Counted from the first letter of the stretch, positions 19,625-31,719 are shown. The stretch is 64,000 bases of DNA from Luteimonas sp. FCS-9 (GCF_001014645.1 NZ_LASZ01000001.1:62001-126000), one strand, 5' to 3'. The notes: generated from the letters alone by a model not told the origin. Numbers and translations: made by a program.

Positions 19625-20026
19625 TCAGGCCGACGGTACGATCAGCTTGAGACCCTTGAAATAGGTGCGGAAGAACGCGTCGTCGCGCGTGATCAGGCCG
19701 TTGCACTGCAGCAGTGCATGCGCGCCGACCAGGAAGTCGCGCGCGGCGCGGCCGCAAGTGTCGCCGCGCTGCCAGGAGCGGCGCTGCATCTCGCCGGCGC
19801 GCAGCGCCGACTTGGCCTCGATCGCCGAGAAGCGCACGCCCATGTCCTCGAGCACGGCCATGGTCTCGGCGCCGTCGCGCAACGCGCCGCAGATCTCCGC
19901 CAGCGCCACGTCGCAGACCACGACCGGTCCGGCACTCAGGTACTGCCGCAGGCAGGCCTCGGCGGCATCGGCCTGCGGGCCGTCGGCCAGCAGGTCCACC
20001 AGCACCGGCGCGTCGACCGCGATCAC
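19625..20026 (-). CDS. vapC: VapC-type PIN-domain toxin, GTG start
   Basis: 133 residues. PIN-domain acidic residues are visible: [10 protein letters not shown] at the N-terminus, AEICGAL in the middle and ITRDDAFF near the end. VapC toxins are Mg2+-dependent RNases, typically cutting tRNA or rRNA. The gene starts with GTG overlapping the stop of the vapB-like gene (GTGA on the minus strand), the standard antitoxin-toxin layout. It ends 42 bases before the acnB start. The target is unknown. Confidence 0.85.
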   Translation of the reverse strand: MIAVDAPVLVDLLADGPQADAAEACLRQYLSAGPVVVCDVALAEICGALRDGAETMAVLEDMGVRFSAIEAKSALRAGEMQRRSWQRGDTCGRAARDFLVGAHALLQCNGLITRDDAFFRTYFKGLKLIVPSA

Positions 20027-20277
20027 GGCGTCGCGTCTCCGTCGGCGGCATCGGCCGCCTGCCCGCGCACGGCGCGCATCGCCGCGTCGGTGTCCTCGAA
20101 GCCCTCGAGCTTGAACCGGCCGCGCGCGCGCGACACGGCGTCGTCGACGCTCTTGCGCAGCACGATCCGGCTGCCTTCCAGTTCGACCTTCAGGATCGTG
20201 CCCTTGCTCAGGCCCAGCGCATCGCGCACGGGCTTGGGCAGGGTGATCTGGCCGCGTTCGGCGACGGTGGCTTCCAT
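20023..20277 (-). CDS. vapB: VapB-type antitoxin with AbrB/SpoVT DNA-binding domain
   Basis: 84 residues. The N-terminal swapped-hairpin AbrB motif is clear ([20 protein letters not shown]); the C-terminal half is the likely toxin-binding tail. VapB neutralises VapC and, with it, represses the operon. ATG at 20277 is preceded by a G-rich stretch. An in-frame upstream ATG exists at 20325, but it falls inside the operator, so 20277 is chosen. Confidence 0.85.
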   Translation of the reverse strand: MEATVAERGQITLPKPVRDALGLSKGTILKVELEGSRIVLRKSVDDAVSRARGRFKLEGFEDTDAAMRAVRGQAADAADGDATP

Positions 20278-20292
20278 CGGCCCCCCCGAAAA

Positions 20293-20327
20293 GTATGCGC
20301 GCATTATACATACCTGGGCGCGCATAC
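20293..20327 (-). promoter_or_regulatory. vapBC promoter-operator
   Basis: Perfect 10-bp inverted arms GTATGCGCGC (20293-20302) and GCGCGCATAC (20318-20327) flank a 15-base centre that holds an exact TATAAT (-10, minus strand, 20303-20308). A repressor bound to the arms would cover the -10 box, as expected for autoregulated VapBC. Confidence 0.75.
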
Positions 20328-20363
20328 CCTACCCGCGCCCTGCCGCACACCGGCGCCCCAACG

Positions 20364-20399
20364 CGAGCGGGCCGGGTTCAGACGAACCCGGCCCGCTCG
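20364..20399 (-). terminator. Terminator of the porin gene
   Basis: A 16-bp perfect stem (20364-20379 with 20384-20399) and an AGAC loop, 20 bases past the porin stop. No T tract on either side. Confidence 0.65.
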
Positions 20400-20419
20400 G
20401 CATCGCGTGGAACAGCCCC

Positions 20420-21853
20420 TCAGAACGCCAGTTGGAAGCGGGCGTTGAGCGTCGTGCCGCGGTCCTCGCCCTGGTAGTCGCCGCTACGGTTGTCGGTCTC
20501 CCAGCGGATCGCGTCGAGCATGACCCGGCTGAAATCGTTGAGGTACCAGTTCACGCCGACCGTCAGCGCATCGCCGGTACCGCCGGTGGGCAGCTCGCCG
20601 TAGTCGACGTTCTCGTAGCGCGCCTTGAGCTCCCATGCGCCCGGCCCGCCGGCCGTCACCGGCCGCGCGACCTTGACCCGGCCCCAGGTGCCGGTCCTGG
20701 CCGCGAACGACGGGCTGGCGCCCGACAGGAACCAGCCGGCCGACAATGCCCAGGCCTCGTGCGCCACGTCGAAGCGCCCCGCCCCGCCGAACCCGGCGAC
20801 TTCGCGCCGGCCCCATTCGCCGTAGCCCCAGAACGGCCCACGCACGCCGAGCAGCTCCAGGCCGTAGCCGCTGCCATGGTCGGCACCGGCCAACGCGCCC
20901 GGCGCGATCTTGACCAGGTCGTTGAGATGACCGGCGATCGCCGAGCTGCGGAACACCCCGCTGCTGCCCGGCGCGATGTCCTCGTAGAAGCCCCAGGCGC
21001 CCAGGTGCAGCAGACCGCCCTCGCCCTTGACCGGGTTCCAGTGCACGCGGCCGGCCAACGTCATCGAATCGTCGCTGTCGCCGACGTTGTTGAGGTCGTT
21101 GCCGGCGATCGACACGCTCGCATGCCAGTCCTCGCCGTAGACGCGCTCGGTCAGGCCGACGCCGAACAGGCCGCGCTGCGGCAGGATCTGCGTGCCGACG
21201 ACGTTGCGGTCAGGGAACGGGGTGTTGCCGGTACCGCTGGAGCCGTCGATACCGCGGTCGTTGAGGCGGTTGCCGACCGTCAGCTCGGCCTCGCGGCCGA
21301 ACAGCGTGTGGCGGATGGTCACGTAGGCCGACTTCCAGGCCACGCCGTTGTCGGCGAAGTCGCCCTCGACCGCGTAGCCGAGGATGCCGTAGCTGCCCTC
21401 GAAACCCAGGCGCACCGACCGGATCTCCGTGCCGGTGATGTTGCGGGCGTCGAAATCGGAGCCGTGCGTGCTCGACGTGTCGACGAACACCCGGCCGCGC
21501 GGACGGAACGTGACCTGGCCGTCGGCGCTGGCGAACTGCGGCGCGCCCTTCGACCAGCTCACCGCCGGCGCCTTGGCCTGCGCGGCTTCGATCTTCGCGA
21601 CGCGCTCGGCCAGTGCGGCGTCGGGGCCGGCCGTGGGGGCGGTCGCCGCAGGCGGCACGGCGGCGACGCCGGATGCGGGGGCGGCCTCGAGCGCCGACAG
21701 ACGGGCCTCGAGCTGGCGGATCTGCTCGGCCTGCTGGCGGACGAGGTCTTCCAGGGCAGCCGGGTTCGACTGCGCGGACGCGGCCGACGTGGCGAGCAGC
21801 AGGCCCACGGCGGCGGCCAGGACGGTGGGACGGGGACGGATCATGGGACGCAT
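20420..21853 (-). CDS. OprO/OprP-family outer-membrane porin
   Basis: 477 residues. Signal peptide (TVLAAAVGLLLATSAASAQS), a short coiled coil (LEDLVRQQAEQIRQLEARLS), then a beta-barrel with alternating residues and a terminal Phe (TLNARFQLAF), typical of outer-membrane proteins assembled by Bam. Family members form trimeric anion channels, often for phosphate or polyphosphate; specificity here is unknown. GGAG 8 bases upstream supports the ATG at 21853 over one at 21844. It lies 216 bases downstream of an ABC importer in the same direction and may supply its substrate. Confidence 0.8.
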   Translation of the reverse strand: MRPMIRPRPTVLAAAVGLLLATSAASAQSNPAALEDLVRQQAEQIRQLEARLSALEAAPASGVAAVPPAATAPTAGPDAALAERVAKIEAAQAKAPAVSWSKGAPQFASADGQVTFRPRGRVFVDTSSTHGSDFDARNITGTEIRSVRLGFEGSYGILGYAVEGDFADNGVAWKSAYVTIRHTLFGREAELTVGNRLNDRGIDGSSGTGNTPFPDRNVVGTQILPQRGLFGVGLTERVYGEDWHASVSIAGNDLNNVGDSDDSMTLAGRVHWNPVKGEGGLLHLGAWGFYEDIAPGSSGVFRSSAIAGHLNDLVKIAPGALAGADHGSGYGLELLGVRGPFWGYGEWGRREVAGFGGAGRFDVAHEAWALSAGWFLSGASPSFAARTGTWGRVKVARPVTAGGPGAWELKARYENVDYGELPTGGTGDALTVGVNWYLNDFSRVMLDAIRWETDNRSGDYQGEDRGTTLNARFQLAF

Positions 21854-22069
21854 CGGGCGATCTCCGGGCGTGGCGTGCCGGCCGGTCGCCGGCGGCAGGC
21901 GCCACCGGGCCGACGGACAGCCGCAGGCGGACCTGCCGCGAGGGCGGCAGGCGTGGCGGAAGGACGGAAGAGGTGCCGGCGCCGCAGGCGGCGACCGGCG
22001 ATGCACCCGGACGTGGGGAGACGGGTGTCGACAGGACCGCCCGGCGCGCACGGCGCCGGGCGGCGACGC

Positions 22070-22846
22070 TCAGCTGGTCGCTTCGCGCGAGGCGTTGGGA
22101 CGCCAGGTGATCAGGCGGTGCTCGGCGACGTCGAGGATGGCGTCGATGATCAGCACGAACGCGGCGAGCAGGATGATGCCGGCGAACACGCCGACGGCAT
22201 TGAAGTTGCCTTCGGCCTGCGCGATCAGGTAGCCCAGGCCCGCCGAGGCGCCCAGGTACTCGCCGATGATCGCGCCCACCACCGCGAAGCCCACCGAGGT
22301 GCGCAGCGACGACAGGATCCAGCTCGCGGCCGCCGGGAAGTACACGTGGCGCAGCAGCGCGCTGCGATTGGCGCCCAGGATCCGGGCGTTGGCCAGCACC
22401 ACCGGGTTGACCTCGCGCACGCCCTGCATCGCGTTGAAGAACGTGATGAAGAACACCAGCGTCACCGCCAGCGCGACCTTCGACCACAGCCCCAGGCCCA
22501 GCCAGAGCACGAAGATCGGCGCCAGCACCACGCGCGGGATCGCGTTGAAGCCCTTGATGAACGGATCGAGGATCCGCGCCGCGCGCCGGCTCAGGCCCAG
22601 CCACACGCCGCCGGCCACGCCGAGCGCGGTGCCGATGATGTAGCCCAGCGCGGTCTCGGTCAGGGTGATGTAGACGTGCGTGTAGAAGCTGGTGTCGGCC
22701 AGCCAGGTGAACATCTGGCGGACGATGTCCAGCGGCGCGGGGAAGAAGAACGGGTCGATGACCTTGGCCGACACGCCGGCCTGCCAGCCGCCGAACACCA
22801 CGACGACCAGCATCACCTGGATCAAACGGTCAGTCTTGGCGTGCAT
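22070..22846 (-). CDS. ABC importer permease (SsuC/TauC/NrtB-like)
   Basis: 258 residues with about six hydrophobic segments and the BPD_transp_1 coupling loop (EVNPVVLANARILGANRSALLRHVYFPAA). This is the membrane part of a taurine/sulfonate/nitrate/thiamine-precursor-type importer. It overlaps the ATPase gene by 17 bases, suggesting translational coupling. The substrate cannot be read from the sequence. Confidence 0.85.
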   Translation of the reverse strand: MHAKTDRLIQVMLVVVVFGGWQAGVSAKVIDPFFFPAPLDIVRQMFTWLADTSFYTHVYITLTETALGYIIGTALGVAGGVWLGLSRRAARILDPFIKGFNAIPRVVLAPIFVLWLGLGLWSKVALAVTLVFFITFFNAMQGVREVNPVVLANARILGANRSALLRHVYFPAAASWILSSLRTSVGFAVVGAIIGEYLGASAGLGYLIAQAEGNFNAVGVFAGIILLAAFVLIIDAILDVAEHRLITWRPNASREATS

Positions 22847-23663
22847 AGCTCTTCTCCACTTCGCCGCGCAGGCAGGCCCAGATGTCGCGGTACAGATCGG
22901 TGAAACGCTGGTCGAGCTTGATCTCGGCCACGTTGCGCGGGCGCTCCAGGCGCACGGGGAAGCTTTCGACGACCCGGCTCGACGGCCCCGACGACAGCAC
23001 CACCACGCGGTCGCCCAGCGCGATCGCCTCCTCCAGGTCGTGGGTGATGAGCATCACCGCACGCCGGTCCTCCTGCCACAGCCGCAGCAGTTCGTTCTGC
23101 ATCAGGTGGCGGGTGTGGATGTCGAGCGCGGAGAACGGCTCGTCCATCAGGATCACCTTCGGCTCGACGATCAGCGCCTGCGCCATCTGCACGCGCTTGC
23201 GCTGGCCGCCCGAGAGCTGGTGCGGATAGCGGTGCTCGAACCCGGCCAGGCCGACCTTGGTCAGCCAGGCGCGCGCCTTCTCTTCGCGCTCGGCCTGCGC
23301 CATGCCGCGGAAGCGCAGCCCCAGCTCGACGTTCTGCAGCGCGGTCTTCCACGGCAGCAGCGCATCCTGCTGGAACAGGTAGCCCACGCTCTCCTGCACG
23401 CCGTTGACCGGCTTGTCGTCGATGCGGATGCTGCCCGCCGACGGCGTCAGCAGGCCGGCGACGGCGTTGAGGATGGTGCTCTTGCCGCAGCCGGTGGGGC
23501 CGACGATGGCGAGGAACTCGCCGTCGCCCACCTGCACGTCGACGTCGCGCACGGCGGTGAAGTCACCGAAGGACATGGTGATGTTGTCGATCGCCACCAT
23601 CGGGCGGCTCTGGATCGGCATCGGGTCTGCTTCCCGCAGCCGGGCAACACTGGCGACAGCCAT
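22830..23663 (-). CDS. ABC importer ATPase (SsuB/TauB/NrtC-like)
   Basis: 277 residues. Walker A GPTGCGKST, signature LSGGQRKRVQMAQAL, Walker B VILMDEPFSALD and the switch histidine (LITHDLEEA) are all present. It energises the permease encoded next. A perfect AGGAGG lies 6 bases before the ATG. Confidence 0.9.
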   Translation of the reverse strand: MAVASVARLREADPMPIQSRPMVAIDNITMSFGDFTAVRDVDVQVGDGEFLAIVGPTGCGKSTILNAVAGLLTPSAGSIRIDDKPVNGVQESVGYLFQQDALLPWKTALQNVELGLRFRGMAQAEREEKARAWLTKVGLAGFEHRYPHQLSGGQRKRVQMAQALIVEPKVILMDEPFSALDIHTRHLMQNELLRLWQEDRRAVMLITHDLEEAIALGDRVVVLSSGPSSRVVESFPVRLERPRNVAEIKLDQRFTDLYRDIWACLRGEVEKSYARQD

Positions 23664-23677
23664 GGAACCTCCTGGCG

Positions 23678-24703
23678 TTACTGGGTCGCGTCCGCGCTGG
23701 CGCGGTCGACGAAGGTGTTGGTGTAGGTCTTCTCGAGGTCGATGTCGGCATTGGCGACATCGGTGTTGAACTCGCGCAGCACCGTCAGCGGCGTGCGCAG
23801 GTCCTCGGGATTGAAGCGGCCGTCGCGGGTGAAGATCGCGCGCGCGGCCTCGACCGCCTTGGCGTAGACCTCGCGGTCGCCCGAGACGTACTTGTCGGGC
23901 AGCGCGGCGACGATCTCCTCGGCCGAATGGTCGGCAATGAACGCCAGCGCCTTCTGCTGGGCGCGCACGATCTTCTCGGCGGCCTCCGGGCGCTTGTCGA
24001 GGAACGACTGGTCGGCGTACATCACCGAGGTCGGGTAGATGCCGCCGTAGACCGCGCGGGCACCCTCGTCGCTGCGCGCGTCGATGATGATCCTGCCCAC
24101 GCCGCGCTCGGCGATCAGCGTCGCCGCCGGGTCGTAGTTGACCAGCAGGTCGACCTTGCCCTGGTCGAGCGCGGCGACCGCGGCCGCGCCCGAGCCCACG
24201 CCGATGATCGAGATGTCGTCGACCGGGATGTCGTGCTGGGCGAGGAAGTGCCGCACGAAGAAGTCCGACGACGAGCCCGGCGCGGTGATACCGACGTTCA
24301 TGCCGCGGATCGACGCCGGGTTCGCCGGGTCGAACTTGCTGTCCGGGCGTCCGGCCAGCACCAGCCCGGAGTTGCGCGACAGCAGAACGAAGCCGACCAC
24401 GTCCTTGCGCTTGGCCTGCATCTGGATCGTGTGGTCGTAGAAGCCGACCGCGACGTCGGTCGAACCGGCGACCAGCGCCTGCAGGACCTTGGAGCCGCCC
24501 TGGGCGAAGTTCTCGGTCTGCACGTCCAGGCCGACCTCGTCGAAATAGCCGTTGGCGTCGGCGATGAAGAACGGCAGGTTGTTGAGGTTATAGGAGCCCA
24601 CGCTGATGCGGACGGACTCGTTGCCCTCGCCGCCGCGACCGGTGCAACCGGCCAGGCAGACGAGCGCCGCCGCGCATGCGGCGAGAATGAAACGCTTGTA
24701 CAT
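23678..24703 (-). CDS. ABC importer substrate-binding lipoprotein (SsuA/NMT1-like)
   Basis: 341 residues. Lipobox CLAGC puts the lipidated Cys at residue 20. The mature part (SVGSYNLNNLPFFIADANGY, then GSTDVAVGFYDH) matches the SsuA/THI5-type periplasmic-binding fold. GGGAGGG upstream supports the ATG at 24703. First gene of a three-gene importer operon, 55 bases after the PrpF-like gene, with which it may be co-transcribed. An organic acid or sulfonate-like ligand is possible, but this is only context. Confidence 0.85.
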   Translation of the reverse strand: MYKRFILAACAAALVCLAGCTGRGGEGNESVRISVGSYNLNNLPFFIADANGYFDEVGLDVQTENFAQGGSKVLQALVAGSTDVAVGFYDHTIQMQAKRKDVVGFVLLSRNSGLVLAGRPDSKFDPANPASIRGMNVGITAPGSSSDFFVRHFLAQHDIPVDDISIIGVGSGAAAVAALDQGKVDLLVNYDPAATLIAERGVGRIIIDARSDEGARAVYGGIYPTSVMYADQSFLDKRPEAAEKIVRAQQKALAFIADHSAEEIVAALPDKYVSGDREVYAKAVEAARAIFTRDGRFNPEDLRTPLTVLREFNTDVANADIDLEKTYTNTFVDRASADATQ

Positions 24704-24758
24704 CGATCCCTCCCAGGATGGTGATGGTGCGGACCGGGCGGCGCCCGGGTGGTTCAGG

Positions 24759-25868
24759 TCATGCAGCCGAGCTCCATGGCGCCGCGGTCTCCTTGCGCGG
24801 ATCCGCGTTCGCGAACACGCGTCCTTCGAACAGCCGTCGCGCCGTGCGCACGACGCTGGCGACGATCGGGGCATCCGTTCCGGGTCTGTGCAGCGCCACG
24901 TCCAGGCGGCCGCTGGGGTGTTCGAGCGCGACGTCGCCGGGCAACGCCACCTCGCCGGCCATGCGCCGGGCGACCGTGCCCGGGGTCACGCACGCGGTCG
25001 AGATGCCGACCGCGCCGGTGATCGCGAGCGCGCTGTGGCACTGGTGCGGCATGAAGTACCGCACCGCGAGCGTGCCGCCGGCGCGCGGCGGCAGCAGCAG
25101 CACCGGCTTGGGGATGACCCGGTCCGCGGCATCGGCGATCCCCATCCGACGCCCGGCCTCGATCCGGATCCGCTCCATGCGGGCCAGCAGTGCTGTGTCG
25201 GCGTTGAGCGCGGCGACGCTCTCGTCGCCGGTCACGCCCAGCGCCGACGCCGCCATCATCACCATCGGCATGGCGCAGTCGACGCAGCTCACCTCGACGC
25301 CATCGATCCATTCGCTGGCCTCGCCGGTGGGCAACAGTTTGCCAGTCCGCGCGCCCGCCGCGTCGAGAAACGCCAGCGAGATCGGCGCCGCGGTGCCCGG
25401 CGCGCCGGCGATCTCGGTGTCGCCCCGGTAGTTGACCCGGCCCTCGGGCGTCTGCACGGTCGCCAGCACCACCTTGCCGGTGTTGACGTTGTGGATGCGC
25501 ACCTGGGTCTGCGGATCGGACGCAGCGACCATGCCCGACTCGATCGCGAACGGGCCGACCGCGGCCAGCATGTTGCCGCAGTTGGGCGTGGTGTCGACGA
25601 TCCGCCGGTCCAGCCGGACCTGCGCAAACAGATAGTCGATGTCGGCATCGTCCCGGCTGGCCGGGCCGACGATCGCGACCTTGCTGCTGAGCGCGTTGCC
25701 GCCACCGATGCCGTCGATCTGCAGCGGGTGCCCGGCGCCCATCAGATCGAGCAGCAGCCGGTCCCGTTCGGCGGGATCGCCGGGCAGGTCCGAGGCGAGG
25801 AAGAACGGCCCTTTCGAGCTGCCGCCTCGCATCAGGACGCAGGGAAGACTGTAGAGATCGTTGGACAT
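24759..25868 (-). CDS. PrpF/GalD-family isomerase (4-oxalomesaconate tautomerase-like)
   Basis: 369 residues of the PrpF superfamily (diaminopimelate-epimerase-like fold). The opening LYSLPCVLMRGGSSKGPFFL, IDGIGGGNALSSKVAIV and TTPNCGNMLAAVGPF segments are family hallmarks. Members isomerise double bonds in tricarboxylates: GalD/LigU act on 4-oxalomesaconate, PrpF on 2-methylaconitate. The first block looks most like the GalD group. Divergent from a LysR gene with matched operators and followed by an importer and porin, so an inducible catabolic unit is likely. No acnD or lig/gal pathway genes adjoin. The start at 25868 has no strong Shine-Dalgarno. Confidence 0.75.
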   Translation of the reverse strand: MSNDLYSLPCVLMRGGSSKGPFFLASDLPGDPAERDRLLLDLMGAGHPLQIDGIGGGNALSSKVAIVGPASRDDADIDYLFAQVRLDRRIVDTTPNCGNMLAAVGPFAIESGMVAASDPQTQVRIHNVNTGKVVLATVQTPEGRVNYRGDTEIAGAPGTAAPISLAFLDAAGARTGKLLPTGEASEWIDGVEVSCVDCAMPMVMMAASALGVTGDESVAALNADTALLARMERIRIEAGRRMGIADAADRVIPKPVLLLPPRAGGTLAVRYFMPHQCHSALAITGAVGISTACVTPGTVARRMAGEVALPGDVALEHPSGRLDVALHRPGTDAPIVASVVRTARRLFEGRVFANADPRKETAAPWSSAA

Positions 25869-25879
25869 GGGCTGGGCAG

Positions 25880-25902
25880 ATTGATATGTATATCGAATCA
25901 AT
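25880..25902. promoter_or_regulatory. LysR-type operator site 1 (prpF-like side)
   Basis: ATTGAT (25880-25885), 11 bases, ATCAAT (25897-25902): a perfect dyad of the LysR T-N11-A type, 12 bases upstream of the PrpF-like start codon. Confidence 0.65.
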
Positions 25903-25965
25903 AATTCGATTCGTTCCGATCTTGTCATGGGCCGAATTGATCTGTGAAATGCTTTGTTACGGATG

Positions 25966-25988
25966 ATTGATTCGATATGAGCATCAAT
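25966..25988. promoter_or_regulatory. LysR-type operator site 2 (over the lysR start)
   Basis: ATTGAT (25966-25971), 11 bases, ATCAAT (25983-25988): same half-sites and spacing as site 1, overlapping the lysR start codon at 25977, as expected for autorepression. A lone ATTGAT half-site lies at 25936-25941. Confidence 0.65.
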
Positions 25989-26921
25989 TGCGAAATCCTC
26001 GACCTGCGCGCGTTTCTGCTCGTGGCCGACACCCGCAGCTTCCATCGCGCCGCCGAGGCGCTGCACGTCTCGCAGCCGGCGTTGAGCCGGCGCATCCAGA
26101 AGCTCGAGCACGCGGTCGGCGCGCCGCTGCTCGAACGCACGACGCGCAGCGTGGCGCCCACCGCGGTCGGGCAGAACCTGCTGCCGCTGGTGCGGCGGAT
26201 GATCGAGGAGTTCGACGGCTCGCTGTTCTCCTCGCGCGGCGTCGACGACGGCCGCGGCAGCCAGGTCACGATCGCCTGCCTGCCGACCGCCGCGTTCTAC
26301 TTCCTGCCCAGCGTCATCGCCCGCTTCCACGAGGACCATCCCAACGTCCGGTTCCGGATCCTCGACATCCCGGCCACCGAGGGCCTGCAGGCGGTCGAGC
26401 GCGGCGAGGTCGAGTTCGGCGTGAACTTCATGGGCGCCTCCGACCCGGAGCTGGAGTTCGACGTGCTCGTCGAGGACCCGTTCGTGCTGGCCTGCCGGCG
26501 CGACCACCCGTTGGCGAGGAAGCGCCGCGTGACCTGGCACGACATCGCCCAGCACCCGCTGATCACCGTCCACCGCACCAGCGGCAACCGCACTCTGCTC
26601 GACGGCGCGCTCGCACGCGAGAACCTCAAGCTGAGCTGGTTCTACGAGGTCACGCACCTGTCGACGTCGCTGGGCCTGGTCGAGGCCGGCGTGGGCATCT
26701 CGGTGCTGCCACGGATGGCCACGCCGCAGGAGGAACACTCCATTCTGGTGACCCGCGAGATCGCGCCCCCCGTGGTGTCACGTACGATCGGCATCGTGCG
26801 GCGACGCGGCGCGATGCTGTCGCCGGCGGCCGAGCGGTTCCTGCAGATGCTCAAGAGCACCTGGCAGGATCCCGCCCACGGCGGTCCTGCGATGACGCGC
26901 CCGCCACGCCGTCCCGCCTAG
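25977..26921 (+). CDS. LysR-family transcriptional regulator
   Basis: 314 residues. N-terminal winged HTH (FHRAAEALHVSQPALSRRIQKL, residues about 22-42) and a periplasmic-binding-like effector domain (LPTAAFYFLPSVIARFHEDH onward). It is divergent from the PrpF-like gene with a 108-base shared promoter region carrying two identical dyads, so it very probably controls that gene and perhaps the importer and porin behind it. The effector is unknown. It ends 131 bases before acnA. Confidence 0.9.
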   Translation: MSINCEILDLRAFLLVADTRSFHRAAEALHVSQPALSRRIQKLEHAVGAPLLERTTRSVAPTAVGQNLLPLVRRMIEEFDGSLFSSRGVDDGRGSQVTIACLPTAAFYFLPSVIARFHEDHPNVRFRILDIPATEGLQAVERGEVEFGVNFMGASDPELEFDVLVEDPFVLACRRDHPLARKRRVTWHDIAQHPLITVHRTSGNRTLLDGALARENLKLSWFYEVTHLSTSLGLVEAGVGISVLPRMATPQEEHSILVTREIAPPVVSRTIGIVRRRGAMLSPAAERFLQMLKSTWQDPAHGGPAMTRPPRRPA

Positions 26922-27052
26922 ACTGCAGGGATCGAAACGGTGACGCGCCGCGTCCCCGCCGGTCCACCGGCGGACCCCGCAAGACCCTACGCCCGCACGC
27001 CACGACCAGCCCGACTGCGTCACCGCCAGCAACCCGCGACAGGAGCCTTCGC

Positions 27053-29812
<2,760 letters not shown>

Positions 29813-29818
29813 GGGCCG

Positions 29819-29847
29819 CCGCGCCGCGAACGTTCGGGGCGGCGCGG
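29819..29847 (+). terminator. Possible terminator after acnA
   Basis: CCGCGCCGC (29819-29827) pairs with GCGGCGCGG (29839-29847) around an 11-base loop; no T tract. Confidence 0.4.
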
Positions 29848-29968
29848 TGCGGCGGTGTTTCGCCGCGCCGCGCCTTGCCTCCCCCCGAAGCCCTATGCTC
29901 CAATCGGGCGCGATCGCGCAGGTACGCTCACCGCTTCGAGTGACGGCCTTCATCAGGGAGAAGACCGA

Positions 29969-31648
29969 ATGACCGACCAACGCCCGTGGCTGGCGAACTA
30001 CCCCGCGGGCATTCCCGCCGAGATCGACCCTGACGAGTACCGCTCGGTCCCCGCGATCCTCGACGAGGCGATCGCGAAGTACCGCGACAAGCCCGCGTTC
30101 TCCAACATGGGTAAGACGCTCACCTATGCCGAACTCGACGTGTCCAGCCGCGAGTTCGCCGCCTATCTGCTCGGCGAGCTGAAGCTCAAGAAGGGCGACC
30201 GCGTCGCGGTGATGATGCCCAACTGCCTGCAGTACCCGATCGCGATCTTCGGCATCCTGCGTGCCGGCCTGACGGTCGTGAACACCAACCCGATGTACAC
30301 CGCGCGCGAACTGCGCCACCAGCTCGTCGATTCGGGCGCGGCCGCGATCCTGGTGATGGACAACTTCGGCAAGACGGTGCAGGACGTCATCGCCGACACC
30401 CGCATCAAGCAGGTCGTGACCACCGGCCTGGGCGACCTGCTCGGCTTTCCGAAGGGCGCGATCGTCAATCTCGTGGTCAAGCACGTCAAGAAGATGGTGC
30501 CCGACTACACCATCCACGGCGCGATCCGGTTCCGCGACGCACTCGCGCGCGGCCGCCGGCACACCCTGCCCGAGGTCTCGATCGCGCACGACGACATCGC
30601 GTTCCTCCAATACACAGGCGGCACGACCGGCGTGGCCAAGGGCGCGATGCTCACCCACCGCAACATGGTCGCGAACATGCAGCAGGCGGCGGCCTGGCTG
30701 GGCACCAACGCCAAGCGGGGCGAGGAACTGATCGTCACCGCGCTGCCGCTCTATCACATCTTCGCACTGACCGCGAACTGCCTGGTGTTCATGGAGTTCG
30801 GCGGCCACAACCACCTGATCACCAATCCGCGCGACATGCCCGGCTTCGTCAAGGAGCTCAAGGGCATCCGCATGACCGCCATCACCGGCGTCAACACGCT
30901 GTTCAACGGCCTGCTCAACACCCCCGGCTTCGACCAGGTGGACTTCTCGCGCCTGCACCTGAGCCTGGGCGGCGGCATGGCGGTGCAGCGCGCCGTCGCC
31001 GACCGCTGGAAGGCGGTGACCGGCACCACGCTGGTCGAAGCCTACGGCCTGACCGAAACCTCACCGGCGGCGTGCATCAACCCGATGACGCTGGCCGACT
31101 ACAACGGCTCGATCGGCCTGCCGGTGCCCTCGACCGAGGCCTGCATCAAGGACGAGAGCGGCGCCGAGCTTCCGGTCGATGAGGTGGGCGAGCTGTGCAT
31201 CCGCGGCCCGCAGGTCATGAAGGGCTACTGGCAGCGTCCCGAAGACACCGCCCAGGCGGTCGACGCGGACGGCTGGCTGCACACCGGCGACATGGCACGC
31301 ATGGATGCCGGCGGCTATTTCTACATCGTCGACCGCAAGAAGGACATGATCCTGGTCTCGGGGTTCAACGTGTATCCCAACGAGATCGAGGACGTGATCG
31401 CGATGATGCCCGGCGTGCTCGAGGTCGCCGCGATCGGCGTGCCCGACGAACGCTCGGGCGAGGCGGTCAAGGTCGTCATCGTGCGCAAGGATCCGGCGCT
31501 GACCGCCGACCAGGTCAAGGCCCACGCGCGCGAGCACCTGACCGGCTACAAGCACCCGCGCATCGTCGAGTTCCGCAACGAGCTGCCCAAGACCAATGTC
31601 GGCAAGATCCTGCGGCGCGAACTGCGCGACGAGGCGCCCGCTGCGTGA
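29969..31648 (+). CDS. rpfB: Long-chain fatty acyl-CoA ligase RpfB/FadD
   Basis: 559 residues of the ANL superfamily. AMP-binding motif [30 protein letters not shown], and the hinge/C-terminal lysine region ([13 protein letters not shown]). It activates fatty acids to CoA esters; in Xanthomonas RpfB also turns over the DSF signal. AGGGAG lies before the ATG at 29969. The next gene on the strand is rpfF, the standard rpfB-rpfF order. A CRP/Clp-like dyad spans its stop codon. Confidence 0.93.
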   Translation: MTDQRPWLANYPAGIPAEIDPDEYRSVPAILDEAIAKYRDKPAFSNMGKTLTYAELDVSSREFAAYLLGELKLKKGDRVAVMMPNCLQYPIAIFGILRAGLTVVNTNPMYTARELRHQLVDSGAAAILVMDNFGKTVQDVIADTRIKQVVTTGLGDLLGFPKGAIVNLVVKHVKKMVPDYTIHGAIRFRDALARGRRHTLPEVSIAHDDIAFLQYTGGTTGVAKGAMLTHRNMVANMQQAAAWLGTNAKRGEELIVTALPLYHIFALTANCLVFMEFGGHNHLITNPRDMPGFVKELKGIRMTAITGVNTLFNGLLNTPGFDQVDFSRLHLSLGGGMAVQRAVADRWKAVTGTTLVEAYGLTETSPAACINPMTLADYNGSIGLPVPSTEACIKDESGAELPVDEVGELCIRGPQVMKGYWQRPEDTAQAVDADGWLHTGDMARMDAGGYFYIVDRKKDMILVSGFNVYPNEIEDVIAMMPGVLEVAAIGVPDERSGEAVKVVIVRKDPALTADQVKAHAREHLTGYKHPRIVEFRNELPKTNVGKILRRELRDEAPAA

Positions 31649-31659
31649 CGTCCGTCACG
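31644..31659. promoter_or_regulatory. Candidate Clp (CRP-like) site at the rpfB stop, upstream of rpfF
   Basis: CGTGACG-TC-CGTCACG, a perfect dyad whose core is GTGA-N6-TCAC (31645-31658), the CRP/Clp recognition pattern. It overlaps the rpfB TGA and lies 158 bases before rpfF. Confidence 0.5.
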
Positions 31660-31719
31660 GAAATATAACGACACCTGTCCCAGGGTCGTCGCAAATCATT
31701 GAAGTCATTGCCCTGTGAT

